A DNA stretch of 64,000 nt, taken from positions 1-64,000 of the forward strand of contig JACIYJ010000009.1 of the NCBI GenBank assembly GCA_014360015.1. The letters run 5' to 3'. Position numbers and translations under genes: made by a program. Under the pieces are notes generated by a model. It was not told where the DNA came from. It did no database searches and saw nothing but the letters and a program-made list of their open reading frames with translations. Source of the DNA: Candidatus Aminicenantota bacterium (lineage in GTDB: Bacteria > Acidobacteriota > Aminicenantia > Aminicenantales > Saccharicenantaceae). This document shows, in pieces, positions 1 to 7,754 of the stretch; position 1 is the first letter of the stretch; every line of letters starts with the position of its first letter.

Positions 1-132
1 GCTCAGGATGGAAACAAAGCTTCCGAAGCTAATAGCGCTGTTTCCTGTAGTCCAGCTGGATAAGCTTGTCGATCTTTATCCAAAGCTCTTCCCCCAACCT
101 GGATACCATGTATCAGCCAAGGACCCTGACGC

Positions 133-552
133 GAGTCTTCCAGACCCTCCTCCAGACAGCTCATGGCCTCAGGGTATTTTGTCTTATATTCCTCGATTAT
201 CAGCCTGGCTACCTTCTCGGCGCTGTGCCTTTCCGGCTGAAGCCAGATCTGCTTCAGCTTCTCTCCCATTTCTCCCATTCGGGCCTTATCTCTATGCGGT
301 ATCCGGGCCAGGATGTTCATCATAAAATGCACCTTGCACCTCTTCCGGACCGGACCTGATAGCTCCTTCTTTACCGCCTTTATCTGATCTTTCTTCCAGC
401 AAAAATCCGGTTAGCAATTTTCCCAGCAATCCCTTATAATCTCTTTGAGCCATCGTAATGAAATACCTCCTTTGAGTTTCTTCATCTTAAAAGGAGATAT
501 TACGATGGCTCGCACTCCTAAATCAATTTTGCGAACATTTTTATACACTAGC
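133..552 (-). mobile_element. IS256-family element, internally deleted and truncated copy
   Basis: The outer (left) end lies at 552, where the minus strand reads GCTAGTGTATAAAAATGTTC, the same end as the copies at 1881 and 11221. The transposase start ATG lies near 451 on the minus strand and codes for MAQRDYKGLLGKLL. After about 32 residues the sequence jumps into the part that encodes a CKVHFMMNILARIPH-like stretch, which belongs to the second half of IS256 transposases, so roughly 230 residues are missing. Similarity to the 10491-11221 copy stops near 133, and bases 1-132 are not recognisably IS sequence. The copy at 10491-11221 carries the same internal deletion. No active transposase can be made from it. 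Confidence 0.8.
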
Positions 553-639
553 AAAGATTTTCAACGCGCTAATTTGAATATTTTGAATGTAACGATTCTG
601 GTTGAATAGGTAACTTTTCGTCCTGGTCAACCTGACTAC

Positions 640-765
640 ACAGGAGTCTTTGCTAATGAGTAGGTCTGAATAAAGGCGAAGGAGATGAGGGCAGATATAG
701 GTTAATCACTATTTTCGGAAGCTAACTGAGACTTAAAATGGAAAAGTTATGATGGCTAAGTTGCT
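640..765 (+). mobile_element. Decayed IS256 right-end remnant
   Basis: Bases 717-760 closely match the right subterminal region of the copy at 1881-2804 (GCTAACTGAGACTTAAAATG against GCTAACTGAGGCTTAAAATG, then a GATGGC motif). Upstream, around 651-720, the translation with several stops aligns loosely with the transposase tail that reads NEYAY..KPE..RS in the better copies. It is the most decayed of the four remnants and has no intact end. It lies between the copy ending at 552 and the gene at 829. Confidence 0.55.
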
Positions 766-828
766 AAGAGACGGCCAAGCGGAATTATAATTGATTTAGA
801 TATCTTATTTTTTTAAAATATTTTTCTG

Positions 829-1713
829 ATGGATACGTTTTCTAAGAGAAATAAGGTCCAGCCTAATGAAATAATACTTTACGATGCTCCCCAGAATCTT
901 CGCATTGGTCTTTGTAATATTATTGAAGACTATATTAATTATCTTGAAAACTATGAAAACCTTTATTTAATCATTACCCGTTCGTTCCAGATAAGACGGG
1001 AGCATGGAATCAATTACAAAGAAGAAATAGACTACCTGGTCCTAAATAAGTTAAATTGGAACCAAGTATATGATTTAATTGAGTTGATTTTTGAAAATAT
1101 AAAATATAGAACTTATGAAGAGTTTATTGGGTGGTATGAAGATCCTGAAAAATCTAAGCAAATTAGATACGAATTCACGATTGATATTAATAAGCTACTC
1201 GATAGTTGTGGCATCGGATGGATCTTAAAAAAAGGAAAGCTTCAGATACAGTGTTCAGAATTATTAGATGAATCATTAGTGCAAAAAGCCAAATTATTAT
1301 TATCGAATAAGATATTTGAGGGACCAAATATTCAATTTAATAAAGCATTAGATTTGTTAAGGAAAAGACCAAGTCCAGATTATGAAAATTGCATAAAAGA
1401 TGCTATTGGAGCCGTTGAGGGAACATTAAAAATACTTTTGAATGATAAGAAAATAAGGTTTGGAAATGCAATAGACAGGTTAGTCAAAGAAAAGAAAATT
1501 AAGAAACCTTTAGATAATATATTCAATGCTCTTTTTGCCTTTGCCAGTCAGGCCCCAGCCATAAGGCACGGACAACCAGAAAAACCGGATAGCTCTCTTG
1601 CTGAAGCTCTTTTCTATATTTACACATGTGCAGCGTGCGTCATTTATTTATGTGAACTATTTGGATACAAGCCATCAGAAAAAAAAGAACTTGAAGAAGA
1701 TATTCCTTTTTGA
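829..1713 (+). CDS. STM4504/CBY_0614-family protein, AbiJ-NTD4-like (putative abortive infection)
   Basis: This is a 294-residue soluble protein. The N-terminus (FSKRNKVQPNEIILYDAPQN, residues 4-23, then LRIGLCNIIEDY) matches the style of the STM4504/CBY_0614 family, whose N-terminus is called AbiJ-NTD4. The middle has the family's 'INKLLDSCGIGWILKKGKLQ' stretch near residue 125, followed by a helical, HEPN-like C-terminal half with RHGQPEKPD near residue 247. AbiJ-type proteins are linked to abortive phage infection, but the molecular activity is not established. It sits alone between two outward-facing IS256 remnants, so it may have been moved by them. There is no clear Shine-Dalgarno sequence before the ATG. 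The family call is fairly secure; the defence role is inferred. Confidence 0.65.
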   Translation: MDTFSKRNKVQPNEIILYDAPQNLRIGLCNIIEDYINYLENYENLYLIITRSFQIRREHGINYKEEIDYLVLNKLNWNQVYDLIELIFENIKYRTYEEFIGWYEDPEKSKQIRYEFTIDINKLLDSCGIGWILKKGKLQIQCSELLDESLVQKAKLLLSNKIFEGPNIQFNKALDLLRKRPSPDYENCIKDAIGAVEGTLKILLNDKKIRFGNAIDRLVKEKKIKKPLDNIFNALFAFASQAPAIRHGQPEKPDSSLAEALFYIYTCAACVIYLCELFGYKPSEKKELEEDIPF

Positions 1714-1880
1714 TTAAAATTTGTCCCTAATAAGAGTTTTATTCTTTGGTAATCATAATTTTCACGCAGCGGTCGATTTACCCATTGGCACCATATTTTC
1801 GGCGGGGGTGGCGTGGCCTGAAAAAATATTAATTAATGACATTCCCAATAATTAAAAAATATATAAGAAAAAAGGATGAG

Positions 1881-2804
1881 GCTAGTGTATAAAAATGTTC
1901 GCAAAATTGATTTAGGAGTGCGAGCCATCGTAATCTCTCCTTTTAAGAAGAACAAGCTTAAGAAAGGAGGCATTTCATTACGATGTCTCAAGGAGATTAT
2001 AAAGGATTGCTGGAAAAATTACAAATCGGATTTTTAATGGAGGAGGGTCCGCCGAAGGCGATATTGTAATGGCTTACGTAGGAGCTGATGCGGGTGGAGG
2101 CTGAGGCCAGGGTCGGGGTGCCGAAGGGAAAGCATAGCCCGGAGAGGAAGACTTATTTTTCAGGCTATCGGGTAAGGAAGCTGAACACACGGGTGGGAAG
2201 GTTGTATCTGATGGTGCCGAAGGTAAGGAAGGGCGGATACATAACGTTTTTTGTAACGGAGAGGAAGCGAAGCGAGGCGACGTTGCTGAGTCTGGCGCAG
2301 GAGGCGTTTATAAACGGGGTATCTACGAGGAAGATAGAGCGGTTGGCAAAAGGCTTAGGTACAGAGAACATCTTTGCCTGGCAGGTGTGATAACCCCGGC
2401 GCTAGATTAACGAGTACAGGAGTTCAGGACGAGGCCGCTGCGGGTGGAATATCCCTTTTTATGGATAGATGCCATAGATGAGAAGTTGCGGGTAGAAGGG
2501 CGGTTGGTATCGGTAGCGATGATGGTGGCGTAACTCCTCTCATCTACCAATGTGCGGGAGAGAATCAATCGGGACATAAGGCGCCGGAGTCGGGTGGTAG
2601 GGGTGTTCCCATCAGTGAGCTCATACCTCAGGCTGATAGCCTCATATCTTCTTGAATACACAGAAGACTGGGCCAATGAGTATGCCTATATCAAGCCTGA
2701 GAGATTCAGCCGGGCGTTAGAAAGGTCGTTGGCTCAGGCAGCTAACTGAGGCTTAAAATGGAGAGATTACGATGGCCAAATGGCGAACAAATCTTGACAT
2801 GGCC
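1881..2804 (+). mobile_element. IS256-family insertion sequence, degenerate copy with both ends
   Basis: The left end GCTAGTGTATAAAAATGTTC lies at 1881-1900 and the right end (minus strand GGCCATGTCAAGATTTGTTC) ends at 2804. Both ends share the block TGTTCGC. The transposase would start at 1983 (MSQGDYKGLLEKLQ). Stops follow near 2070, the N-terminal half resumes at 2088-2390 (residues VPKGKHSPERKTYF...KIERLAKGLG), a short segment carries FLWIDAIDEKLRVEGRLVSV near 2445-2530, and the C-terminal part is at 2550-2749 (NVRERINRDIRRRSRVVGVF to SLAQAAN). It is broken by stops, frameshifts and an internal deletion. Its deletion differs from that of the 133 and 10491 copies. The right end interrupts a lipoprotein-like gene. 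Confidence 0.85.
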
Positions 2805-2809
2805 TATAA

Positions 2810-3004
2810 GCAATAGAGTTTCGTATAGAGGGATATAAAAGTAAGATAATCAATATTAATAACCATATCGGCGTGGGGTGGAGCGTATTAGATGTGCTTG
2901 GAGGGTTAGTTCCTTTAATTATAGATGCAGCGGCTGGCTCTTGGTATGAATTAGACCAGGATAATGTAAAAGCACTTTTAGAGAAATACATGATGCCAGA
3001 ATGA
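2810..3004 (+). pseudogene. C-terminal fragment of a PEGA-type lipoprotein, cut by the IS element
   Basis: Reading in frame from 2810 gives about 64 residues (FRIEGYKSKIINI, then GVGWSVLDVLGGLVPLIIDA, then GSWYELDQDNVKALL) ending in TGA at 3002-3004. An 'EGYK.K...' strand followed by a glycine-rich hydrophobic hairpin and 'aaG.wy.L....V...L' is the usual ending of small outer-membrane lipoproteins with a PEGA domain. There is no start codon or signal peptide, because the IS right end lies directly upstream at 2804. The rest of the gene is not in the window. The family is inferred from the pattern. Confidence 0.5.
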
Positions 3005-3097
3005 AAATAATGGCTAGGGCTAAGAAGAATATCTAAATAGAAAATCGTTAATTTATCCCTGGCGGTAGGTGTTGGAGCTTAGGCGAGAAGGGAGCGT

Positions 3098-3352
3098 TTA
3101 ATAATAGTATATGTGCCCGCGGGCGGCGGTCGGCGCCTGCGAGCCGATGAGCGGTGAGGTGGCGATGACGATGACGTTATCCGGACCGAGCGTGCCAGCC
3201 TTGGGGTCCATCCGGTCGTAGGGGAGCTTGGTTCCAAGCCCCCGGCCGCCGAGGTAGAGGAGCACATCCTCCGCCTGAAGCGGCACAACTTTGATTTCTC
3301 CGGTGCTGAGGTCCGCCTCCAGCACCCGTCCATGATATTCCGGAATGCTCAT
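3098..3352 (-). pseudogene. N-terminal fragment of an aldehyde ferredoxin oxidoreductase
   Basis: This 84-residue fragment matches the first domain of tungsten-dependent aldehyde ferredoxin oxidoreductases: a short N-terminal strand region (GRVLEADLSTGEI), then LYLGGRGLGTKLPYD near residue 32 and PDNVIVIATSPLIGSQAPTA near residue 57. Full-length enzymes have about 600 residues, and everything after the first part of domain 1, including the 4Fe-4S ligands, is missing. It ends in a tyrosine run and a stop just before unrelated sequence. It is a gene remnant that cannot be functional. It suggests an anaerobic ancestor with tungstopterin enzymes. Confidence 0.7.
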
Positions 3353-3437
3353 TTTTTGCAGCTACCTTATTATGAATAGCCTTATCAAAACTAAATTAGC
3401 TTCTAAAATAACAGATTTCCCTCGTATTGACAATTCA

Positions 3438-3580
3438 AAACGGTGACGTGATATCCGTGCACCGGCTTTCTATCGCCTCTTCTCGTGTAAACGGTGACAT
3501 TGTAAACGGTGACATGATATCACGTCACCATCATGACGTCACCATCATGTCATGAGCGGTGTCCGGATATCACGTCACCA
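3438..3580. repeat. Palindromic repeat cluster, GTGACGTGATATC family (copy A)
   Basis: The left end at 3438 starts AAACGGTGACGTGATATCCG and continues identically for over 30 bases with the repeat at 27398. The right end (3558-3579) is an inverted variant of the same motif. Inside, 3508-3529 is a near-perfect 22-bp palindrome with one mismatch, and further TGTAAACGGTGAC and GACGTCACCATCATG units repeat. The repeat runs up to the stop codon (3586-3588) of the ABC permease gene on the minus strand. It could form hairpins in the transcript and act as a terminator or stabiliser of the 3' end. Confidence 0.8.
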
Positions 3581-3585
3581 CCATG

Positions 3586-4335
3586 TCAACGGATCCAGCG
3601 GCGTTTGACGTTGCGCAGGCTCAGGGCAAAAAGCCCCAGGCTAAAACCGGCCAGCACCAGAAAATCAAGCCAGTACGGCAGGGCATTTGAACCGTTATTA
3701 ACCGCTCCGTGAAGGATATCAGCTCCGTAGGTCAGCGGCAGCACATAAGAGAGAGGCCGCAGAAAAATCGGCAATTTGCTCACCGGGAAAAACAGCCCGC
3801 AGAGAAAAACCATGGGAAAGCGGAAAAAATTGGAAAAAGTCTGGGCTTCAAAAACTTCGCTCACGGCCACGGCGATGAACAGCCCCAGAAAGGTTGAAGC
3901 CATGGCGATAAGAACCACTGCCGCCAGAAAATATCCCCATTTCACTCCTCTCAAATCAGCGATTATTGAAGCCATCAGCACCGGAACGAAGGCATTGACG
4001 ACTCCAAAAATAATGGCTCCTGAAGTCTTGGCCAGCAGCAGCTGCTCCAGTGAAATGGGCGCTAGCAGCAGCCTTTCAAATGAACGGCTTTTTTTCTCGA
4101 AAGTGATGGTCACGGCCAGAAGCGAGGTTGTGCCGAAAAGTATAGACAGAGCCACTACTCCAGGCAGAAGACTCATAATACCCGAAAGCCCGCTCCCTGA
4201 CCTGATGAAAAACATACCGGTCCAGGCCAGGGGAAAAATGATTCCCCAGCTGATATTGGGCGGCTTGAGATAATAAGTCCGCATGTCCTTGACCAGGATG
4301 TTCCAGAAAGAAATAAAAGCCAGCGAACGTTTCAT
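3586..4335 (-). CDS. ABC-2 type transporter permease
   Basis: This 249-residue integral membrane protein has about six hydrophobic segments (near residues 28-48, 60-85, 105-130, 140-165, 172-190 and 222-240). A long loop 'FEKKSRSFERLLLAPISLEQ' follows the second segment and is typical of ABC-2 permeases of the DrrB/ABC-2 class that export drugs, lipids or polysaccharides. It lies downstream of its ATPase (4490-5557) on the same strand with a 154-bp gap, and downstream of an ArsR regulator and a cupin gene. The stop codon falls at the edge of the palindromic repeat cluster. The substrate cannot be told from sequence. Confidence 0.85.
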   Translation of the reverse strand: MKRSLAFISFWNILVKDMRTYYLKPPNISWGIIFPLAWTGMFFIRSGSGLSGIMSLLPGVVALSILFGTTSLLAVTITFEKKSRSFERLLLAPISLEQLLLAKTSGAIIFGVVNAFVPVLMASIIADLRGVKWGYFLAAVVLIAMASTFLGLFIAVAVSEVFEAQTFSNFFRFPMVFLCGLFFPVSKLPIFLRPLSYVLPLTYGADILHGAVNNGSNALPYWLDFLVLAGFSLGLFALSLRNVKRRWIR

Positions 4336-4489
4336 GTTCCACCCCGGTCCAAGTTTTTACCTCTAATCGCCATTTTAATCATCTCGGCTTTTTGCCTTAT
4401 CTATCAAACAGCTAACTAAGACTGCTAACTCCACGGCACACATCTATCCGTTATCTCACCATGGGCAATACCTTCTTCGCCTGCCTTAA

Positions 4490-5557
4490 TCATTGCCCGG
4501 GCTTCTCCTTTATCTCCTTTTCCTTTTTCATCTGCTCGGCTTCAATTCCAGTTAGCTCAACAAAAACTTCTTCCAGCGATGGATGAATCCTCCTGGCTTC
4601 GAGTATTTCACAGCCTTCATCTTCAAAGAACCGAACCAGCGGACCAACGGCTATTGGCCGGGTTGATCTGACCCGCAACTCGCAACCGTTGACCCATTCA
4701 AAAATAAAGTCCGGGAAAGCGGACGAAATTTTTTCTTGAAGCTCGCCCGATGTGTTAACGGCTTCAGCAAAAGTAAGGAGCAGGTTGAACTGTCCTCGCA
4801 GCGGCTGAAGAAGATTTTCCAGATTGTCCACCCTGACTATCCGGCCGGAAACGATAAAGGCGATTCTCTGACAGAGGCGCTCTGCTTCTTCGATGTAATG
4901 GGTGGTTAGAAAAATGGTCGTCCCCTGCTGGTTAAGTCCGGCAATCAGCTGGCGTATCTGACGGGCACTGGCCACGTCGATGCCGGTGGTCGGCTCATCC
5001 AGGAAAAGTATGCGCGGCCTGTGGATGAGACCGGCAGCAATCGTCAGTTTTCGTTTCATTCCCTTCGAATAATCCCCGAATTTGCGGTCGGCCGCCTCGC
5101 TCAAGCCAAAAAATTCCAGAAGCTCGCGGGCCCGACGCTGCCTCTCGGCTTTCCTCATGCCATAAAGAGCAGCGCAGAAGCAGAGATTGTCAAAGCCGCT
5201 GAGTTCGGGATAGAGGTTGCTTTCATCTGGGACCACGCCAATCTGGAATTTGGCCGCAGCCGGATTTTTCTTCACGTCGATACCAGCAAGCAGTATTTCG
5301 CCGGAATCCGGCCTGGCCAGACCTGTTAAAAGATTAATGGTCGTGGTCTTCCCGGCGCCGTTAGGACCGAGGAAACCGAAGAGTTCTCCTTCCCGGACGC
5401 TGAAAGAAATCCCATCCACCGCCCGCACCGGGCCGTAGCTTTTGACCAGATTCCTGACGATGATGACTTCATCAGCATTAATCTCGCTTATTGCCTTTTC
5501 TCGAAAAGCGCGGTTATCCACTCGTTCGTCCTTTATTGGCCTGATATTAATTTCCAT
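4490..5557 (-). CDS. ABC transporter ATP-binding protein (DrrA/CcmA-like)
   Basis: This 355-residue ATPase couples ATP hydrolysis to export through the permease at 3586-4335. It has a roughly 30-residue N-terminal extension, Walker A GPNGAGKTT near residue 69, a signature motif of the form YSKGMKRK, Walker B ILFLDEPTTGID and an H-loop TTHYIEEAE. The C-terminal third matches the accessory domain of DrrA-type exporters, and the last 15 residues are lysine/glutamate rich. Its position between a cupin and a permease, after an ArsR-type repressor, suggests an inducible efflux unit. What it exports is unknown. Confidence 0.9.
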   Translation of the reverse strand: MEINIRPIKDERVDNRAFREKAISEINADEVIIVRNLVKSYGPVRAVDGISFSVREGELFGFLGPNGAGKTTTINLLTGLARPDSGEILLAGIDVKKNPAAAKFQIGVVPDESNLYPELSGFDNLCFCAALYGMRKAERQRRARELLEFFGLSEAADRKFGDYSKGMKRKLTIAAGLIHRPRILFLDEPTTGIDVASARQIRQLIAGLNQQGTTIFLTTHYIEEAERLCQRIAFIVSGRIVRVDNLENLLQPLRGQFNLLLTFAEAVNTSGELQEKISSAFPDFIFEWVNGCELRVRSTRPIAVGPLVRFFEDEGCEILEARRIHPSLEEVFVELTGIEAEQMKKEKEIKEKPGQ

Positions 5558-5650
5558 TCCAAGTTTAAGATTTCAATCATTTAAGCTCATTGTCCTAAAA
5601 ATTTATTCCAGGGGTAAAGCTGTTAGCGCTTCCGCAGGCTATTCATTTTT

Positions 5651-5908
5651 TTATTCCTCACGGTCGAAGGGCTTGATCTGGATCCCAAGAAGCCAGCTCC
5701 TGGTAATTCCCTCCATGGCCAAGAGTCCGGGCTCAGCCACAATGACCTGTCGCTCCCCGAGACCAACCCTTTCGCCATTTACCGTGACCGCAACTTTTCC
5801 CTCCAGGGCCAGAAAAATCACCCGTGAGTCCATCTGACATTCGGGAATTTTTTCTCCGGGTTCGAGCTGAATTATTCTCATCTTAAATTCGGGCTTTTGG
5901 TACAACAC
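5651..5908 (-). CDS. Small single-domain cupin-like protein
   Basis: This 85-residue protein shows a beta-strand-rich cupin pattern: FKMRIIQLEPGEKIPECQ at the N-terminus, then VIFLALEGKVAVTVNGERV, then LGERQVIVAEPGLLAMEG. The histidines usual for a metal-binding cupin are missing, and a Cys (residue 25) is the only obvious ligand-type residue. It could therefore be a ligand sensor rather than an enzyme. It sits between the ArsR-type regulator and the ABC exporter on the same strand and is probably cotranscribed with them. No specific function is recognisable. Confidence 0.6.
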   Translation of the reverse strand: MLYQKPEFKMRIIQLEPGEKIPECQMDSRVIFLALEGKVAVTVNGERVGLGERQVIVAEPGLLAMEGITRSWLLGIQIKPFDREE

Positions 5909-5969
5909 ATTTTTCTGGCGCTCTTTATGGGAAAAAGCCTTAAGCTATCTCAGATCAAATTTCTCATAT

Positions 5970-6263
5970 TTACTCATCGTGTTCCCTCTCAATTCGCACC
6001 AGCTTCTGCACCAGGTTGCTCAGCTCCCTGAGAGCTTCTGGCTCCAGGCGGTAATGGACAAAATAACCGCGCTTTTCCGACCGGATCAACCCCGCCTCGC
6101 GCATTACCCGTAAGTGCTGAGAAACTGCCGCCGGCGTCATATTCAGGGCTGCAGCCAGGGCATTTACGCACAGCATGCGCTGCTTTAACAAATTAAAAAG
6201 CTGAAGTCGGGCCGGCGCTGCCAGGGCTCTGAAATACTTAGCCAGTTTTTCTTCCTGCTTCAT
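5970..6263 (-). CDS. ArsR-family winged-helix transcriptional regulator
   Basis: This 97-residue protein has the ArsR/SmtB fold: the opening RALAAPARLQLFNLL (residues 12-26), a recognition helix MTPAAVSQHLRVMREAGL (residues 42-59) and a wing EKRGYFVHYRLE (62-74). The CVN motif near residue 32 carries the only Cys, so there is no full alpha-3 metal site (CxC) of the ArsR type, and the inducer may not be an arsenic-like metal. It is the first gene of a leftward unit with the cupin and ABC exporter. A perfect inverted repeat at 6281-6302, just upstream of its start, is a likely self-operator. Confidence 0.9.
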   Translation of the reverse strand: MKQEEKLAKYFRALAAPARLQLFNLLKQRMLCVNALAAALNMTPAAVSQHLRVMREAGLIRSEKRGYFVHYRLEPEALRELSNLVQKLVRIEREHDE

Positions 6264-6280
6264 CAGTTCTTAAATCCATT

Positions 6281-6302
6281 TTAGTATTTTATTAAATACT
6301 AA
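6281..6302. promoter_or_regulatory. Probable ArsR-type operator
   Basis: This is a perfect inverted repeat with 9-bp arms: TTAGTATTT at 6281-6289 and AAATACTAA at 6294-6302, separated by TATT. It begins 18 bases upstream of the ArsR-family start codon (6263). ArsR repressors bind AT-rich inverted repeats of this size over their own promoters, so autoregulation of the arsR-cupin-ABC unit is the simplest reading. Confidence 0.65.
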
Positions 6303-6616
6303 ATCAAATACTCGAAAGCGTCAACTGAAAATCCGTTATCGGTGAGAGTATCTCTTGGTTAAAGGCGGCAGTCGCGAGCTTTAAAAAAATGGGACCTAGA
6401 GAAGACTCCACGGTAAAAAAATATTCATCAGGAACACCTGATGATGTTTACAACTTCTGCCCAGTTTTTGCAAGAATTTATCTGCCAAAAATTTTCTTTC
6501 AGCTGTTACCTTACCACCATATGTTCTTCTCAAAGAGAATATTTGATTGAATTTGTCGTCTATTGTGTGATAAATAATTCACAGATGCAGATGGCAGTTC
6601 ATGAGGAGGAAACTTA
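6303..6616. other. Intergenic region with one small hairpin
   Basis: This gene-free stretch separates the divergent arsR unit and the AAA ATPase gene. It contains a perfect 8-bp hairpin with a 4-base loop at 6425-6444 (TCATCAGG, AACA, CCTGATGA) with no T-run after it, so it is not a typical terminator. A strong Shine-Dalgarno sequence (GAGGAGG) lies at 6603-6610 before the ATG at 6617. I see no other feature. Confidence 0.5.
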
Positions 6617-7720
6617 ATGTATAAATCATTAAAAATAAATAATTTTCGCTGCTTTGAGAGTTTTTCTATAGATAAGCTCGCACGAATTAACCTCATAGTC
6701 GGCAAAAATAATGTTGGAAAAACTGCACTATTGGAGGCTTTATTCCTTCACTGCGGTGCTTATAATCCAGAATTAGCATTTAGGGTTAACGCCTTTCGGG
6801 GAATAGAATCCATAAAAGTCGAACTGACGGGATGGGCCGAAACTCCATGGGATTCCCTTTTTTATAACTTTGATTCTAACAGGGTCATAGAAATCACAGG
6901 TGAAAATTCTACCTCAGGAACTAAAAAGCTTAAAATAAAAATTCCTCGGAAGCCAGCAGAACTAAAAAGAATTAGCTACTTCCTTAGCAAACACGAGCCA
7001 AAAATAAAAGAAGAAGCTGATGTCTACAAATCCGGGTTATGGCAAGTTGAAACCGCTAAAATTCTCGAGTTTACTTTTGAACAAAAAAATACCATTAGAA
7101 CCTCTTATTTGATATTAGACCAGAGAGGGGCAAGAATATTTCCTTTTCCGGTGCCTCCACCATTCCCAGCTTTCTTTCAAGCTTCAAAAATAAAGATACC
7201 TTTCAAGGAGGAAGCTGAACGTTTCGGAAAGTTAGAATTGAACGGCAAACAAAATCTTCTACTGGACGTGCTTAAAATAATCGAACCCAGACTGAAAAGG
7301 CTTTTAATACTGGTAATGGGCGGAGAACCTATTATCCACGGAGACCTCGGGGAAAGCCAGCCGATTCCTCTGCCTTTGATGGGAGAAGGAATGGTTAAAT
7401 TAACCAACATAATCCTCCATATTGCTAATGCATCCAATGGAGTTGTGTTGATTGATGAAATAGATAATGGTCTTCACCATTCAGTCTTAAAAAGTGTATG
7501 GAAAGCTATCGCTGAGGCAGCTCACGCTTTTAATACTCAGATATTTGCCAGCACTCACAGTATGGATTGCATTATCGCGGCTCATGAGGCCTTTTCCGAA
7601 TCTAAAGCATATGATTTCAGATTACATCGACTGGAATGGCGAGAGGGAAAAATTATTACCATTTCCTATGATAAGAAGATACTCGATGCCGCTATCAATT
7701 CTGAGCTTGAAGTCAGATAG
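6617..7720 (+). CDS. AAA family ATPase (AAA_15/OLD-like), putative defence ATPase
   Basis: This 367-residue SMC/OLD-like ATPase starts with the typical 'SLKINNFRCFESFSIDKL' strand, then Walker A GKNNVGKT (residues 29-36). Near the C-terminus are an ABC-type signature-like MGEGMVKLTNII, Walker B GVVLIDEIDNGLHH and ASTHSMDCI (switch histidine). It is shorter than OLD nucleases and has no TOPRIM domain of its own, but the next gene, 34 bases downstream, carries a TOPRIM-like domain. Such two-gene AAA plus TOPRIM pairs occur in anti-phage systems (PARIS AriA/AriB is the best known). The defence role is inferred from this layout and from the neighbouring restriction-type genes. Confidence 0.85.
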   Translation: MYKSLKINNFRCFESFSIDKLARINLIVGKNNVGKTALLEALFLHCGAYNPELAFRVNAFRGIESIKVELTGWAETPWDSLFYNFDSNRVIEITGENSTSGTKKLKIKIPRKPAELKRISYFLSKHEPKIKEEADVYKSGLWQVETAKILEFTFEQKNTIRTSYLILDQRGARIFPFPVPPPFPAFFQASKIKIPFKEEAERFGKLELNGKQNLLLDVLKIIEPRLKRLLILVMGGEPIIHGDLGESQPIPLPLMGEGMVKLTNIILHIANASNGVVLIDEIDNGLHHSVLKSVWKAIAEAAHAFNTQIFASTHSMDCIIAAHEAFSESKAYDFRLHRLEWREGKIITISYDKKILDAAINSELEVR

Positions 7721-7754
7721 ATAAAAATAAAGTTTTTCTTTTTCGGGGGGTCTC

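Noticed and set aside
3438..3588. Possible CRISPR array because of short repeated units
   Set aside because: Units are palindromic, of unequal spacing and without regular unique spacers; no cas genes are present. A palindromic repeat family explains it better.
3776..4273. Plus-strand open frame opposite the ABC permease
   Set aside because: No family features, Ser/Thr/Ala-rich, fully overlaps a clear membrane protein gene.
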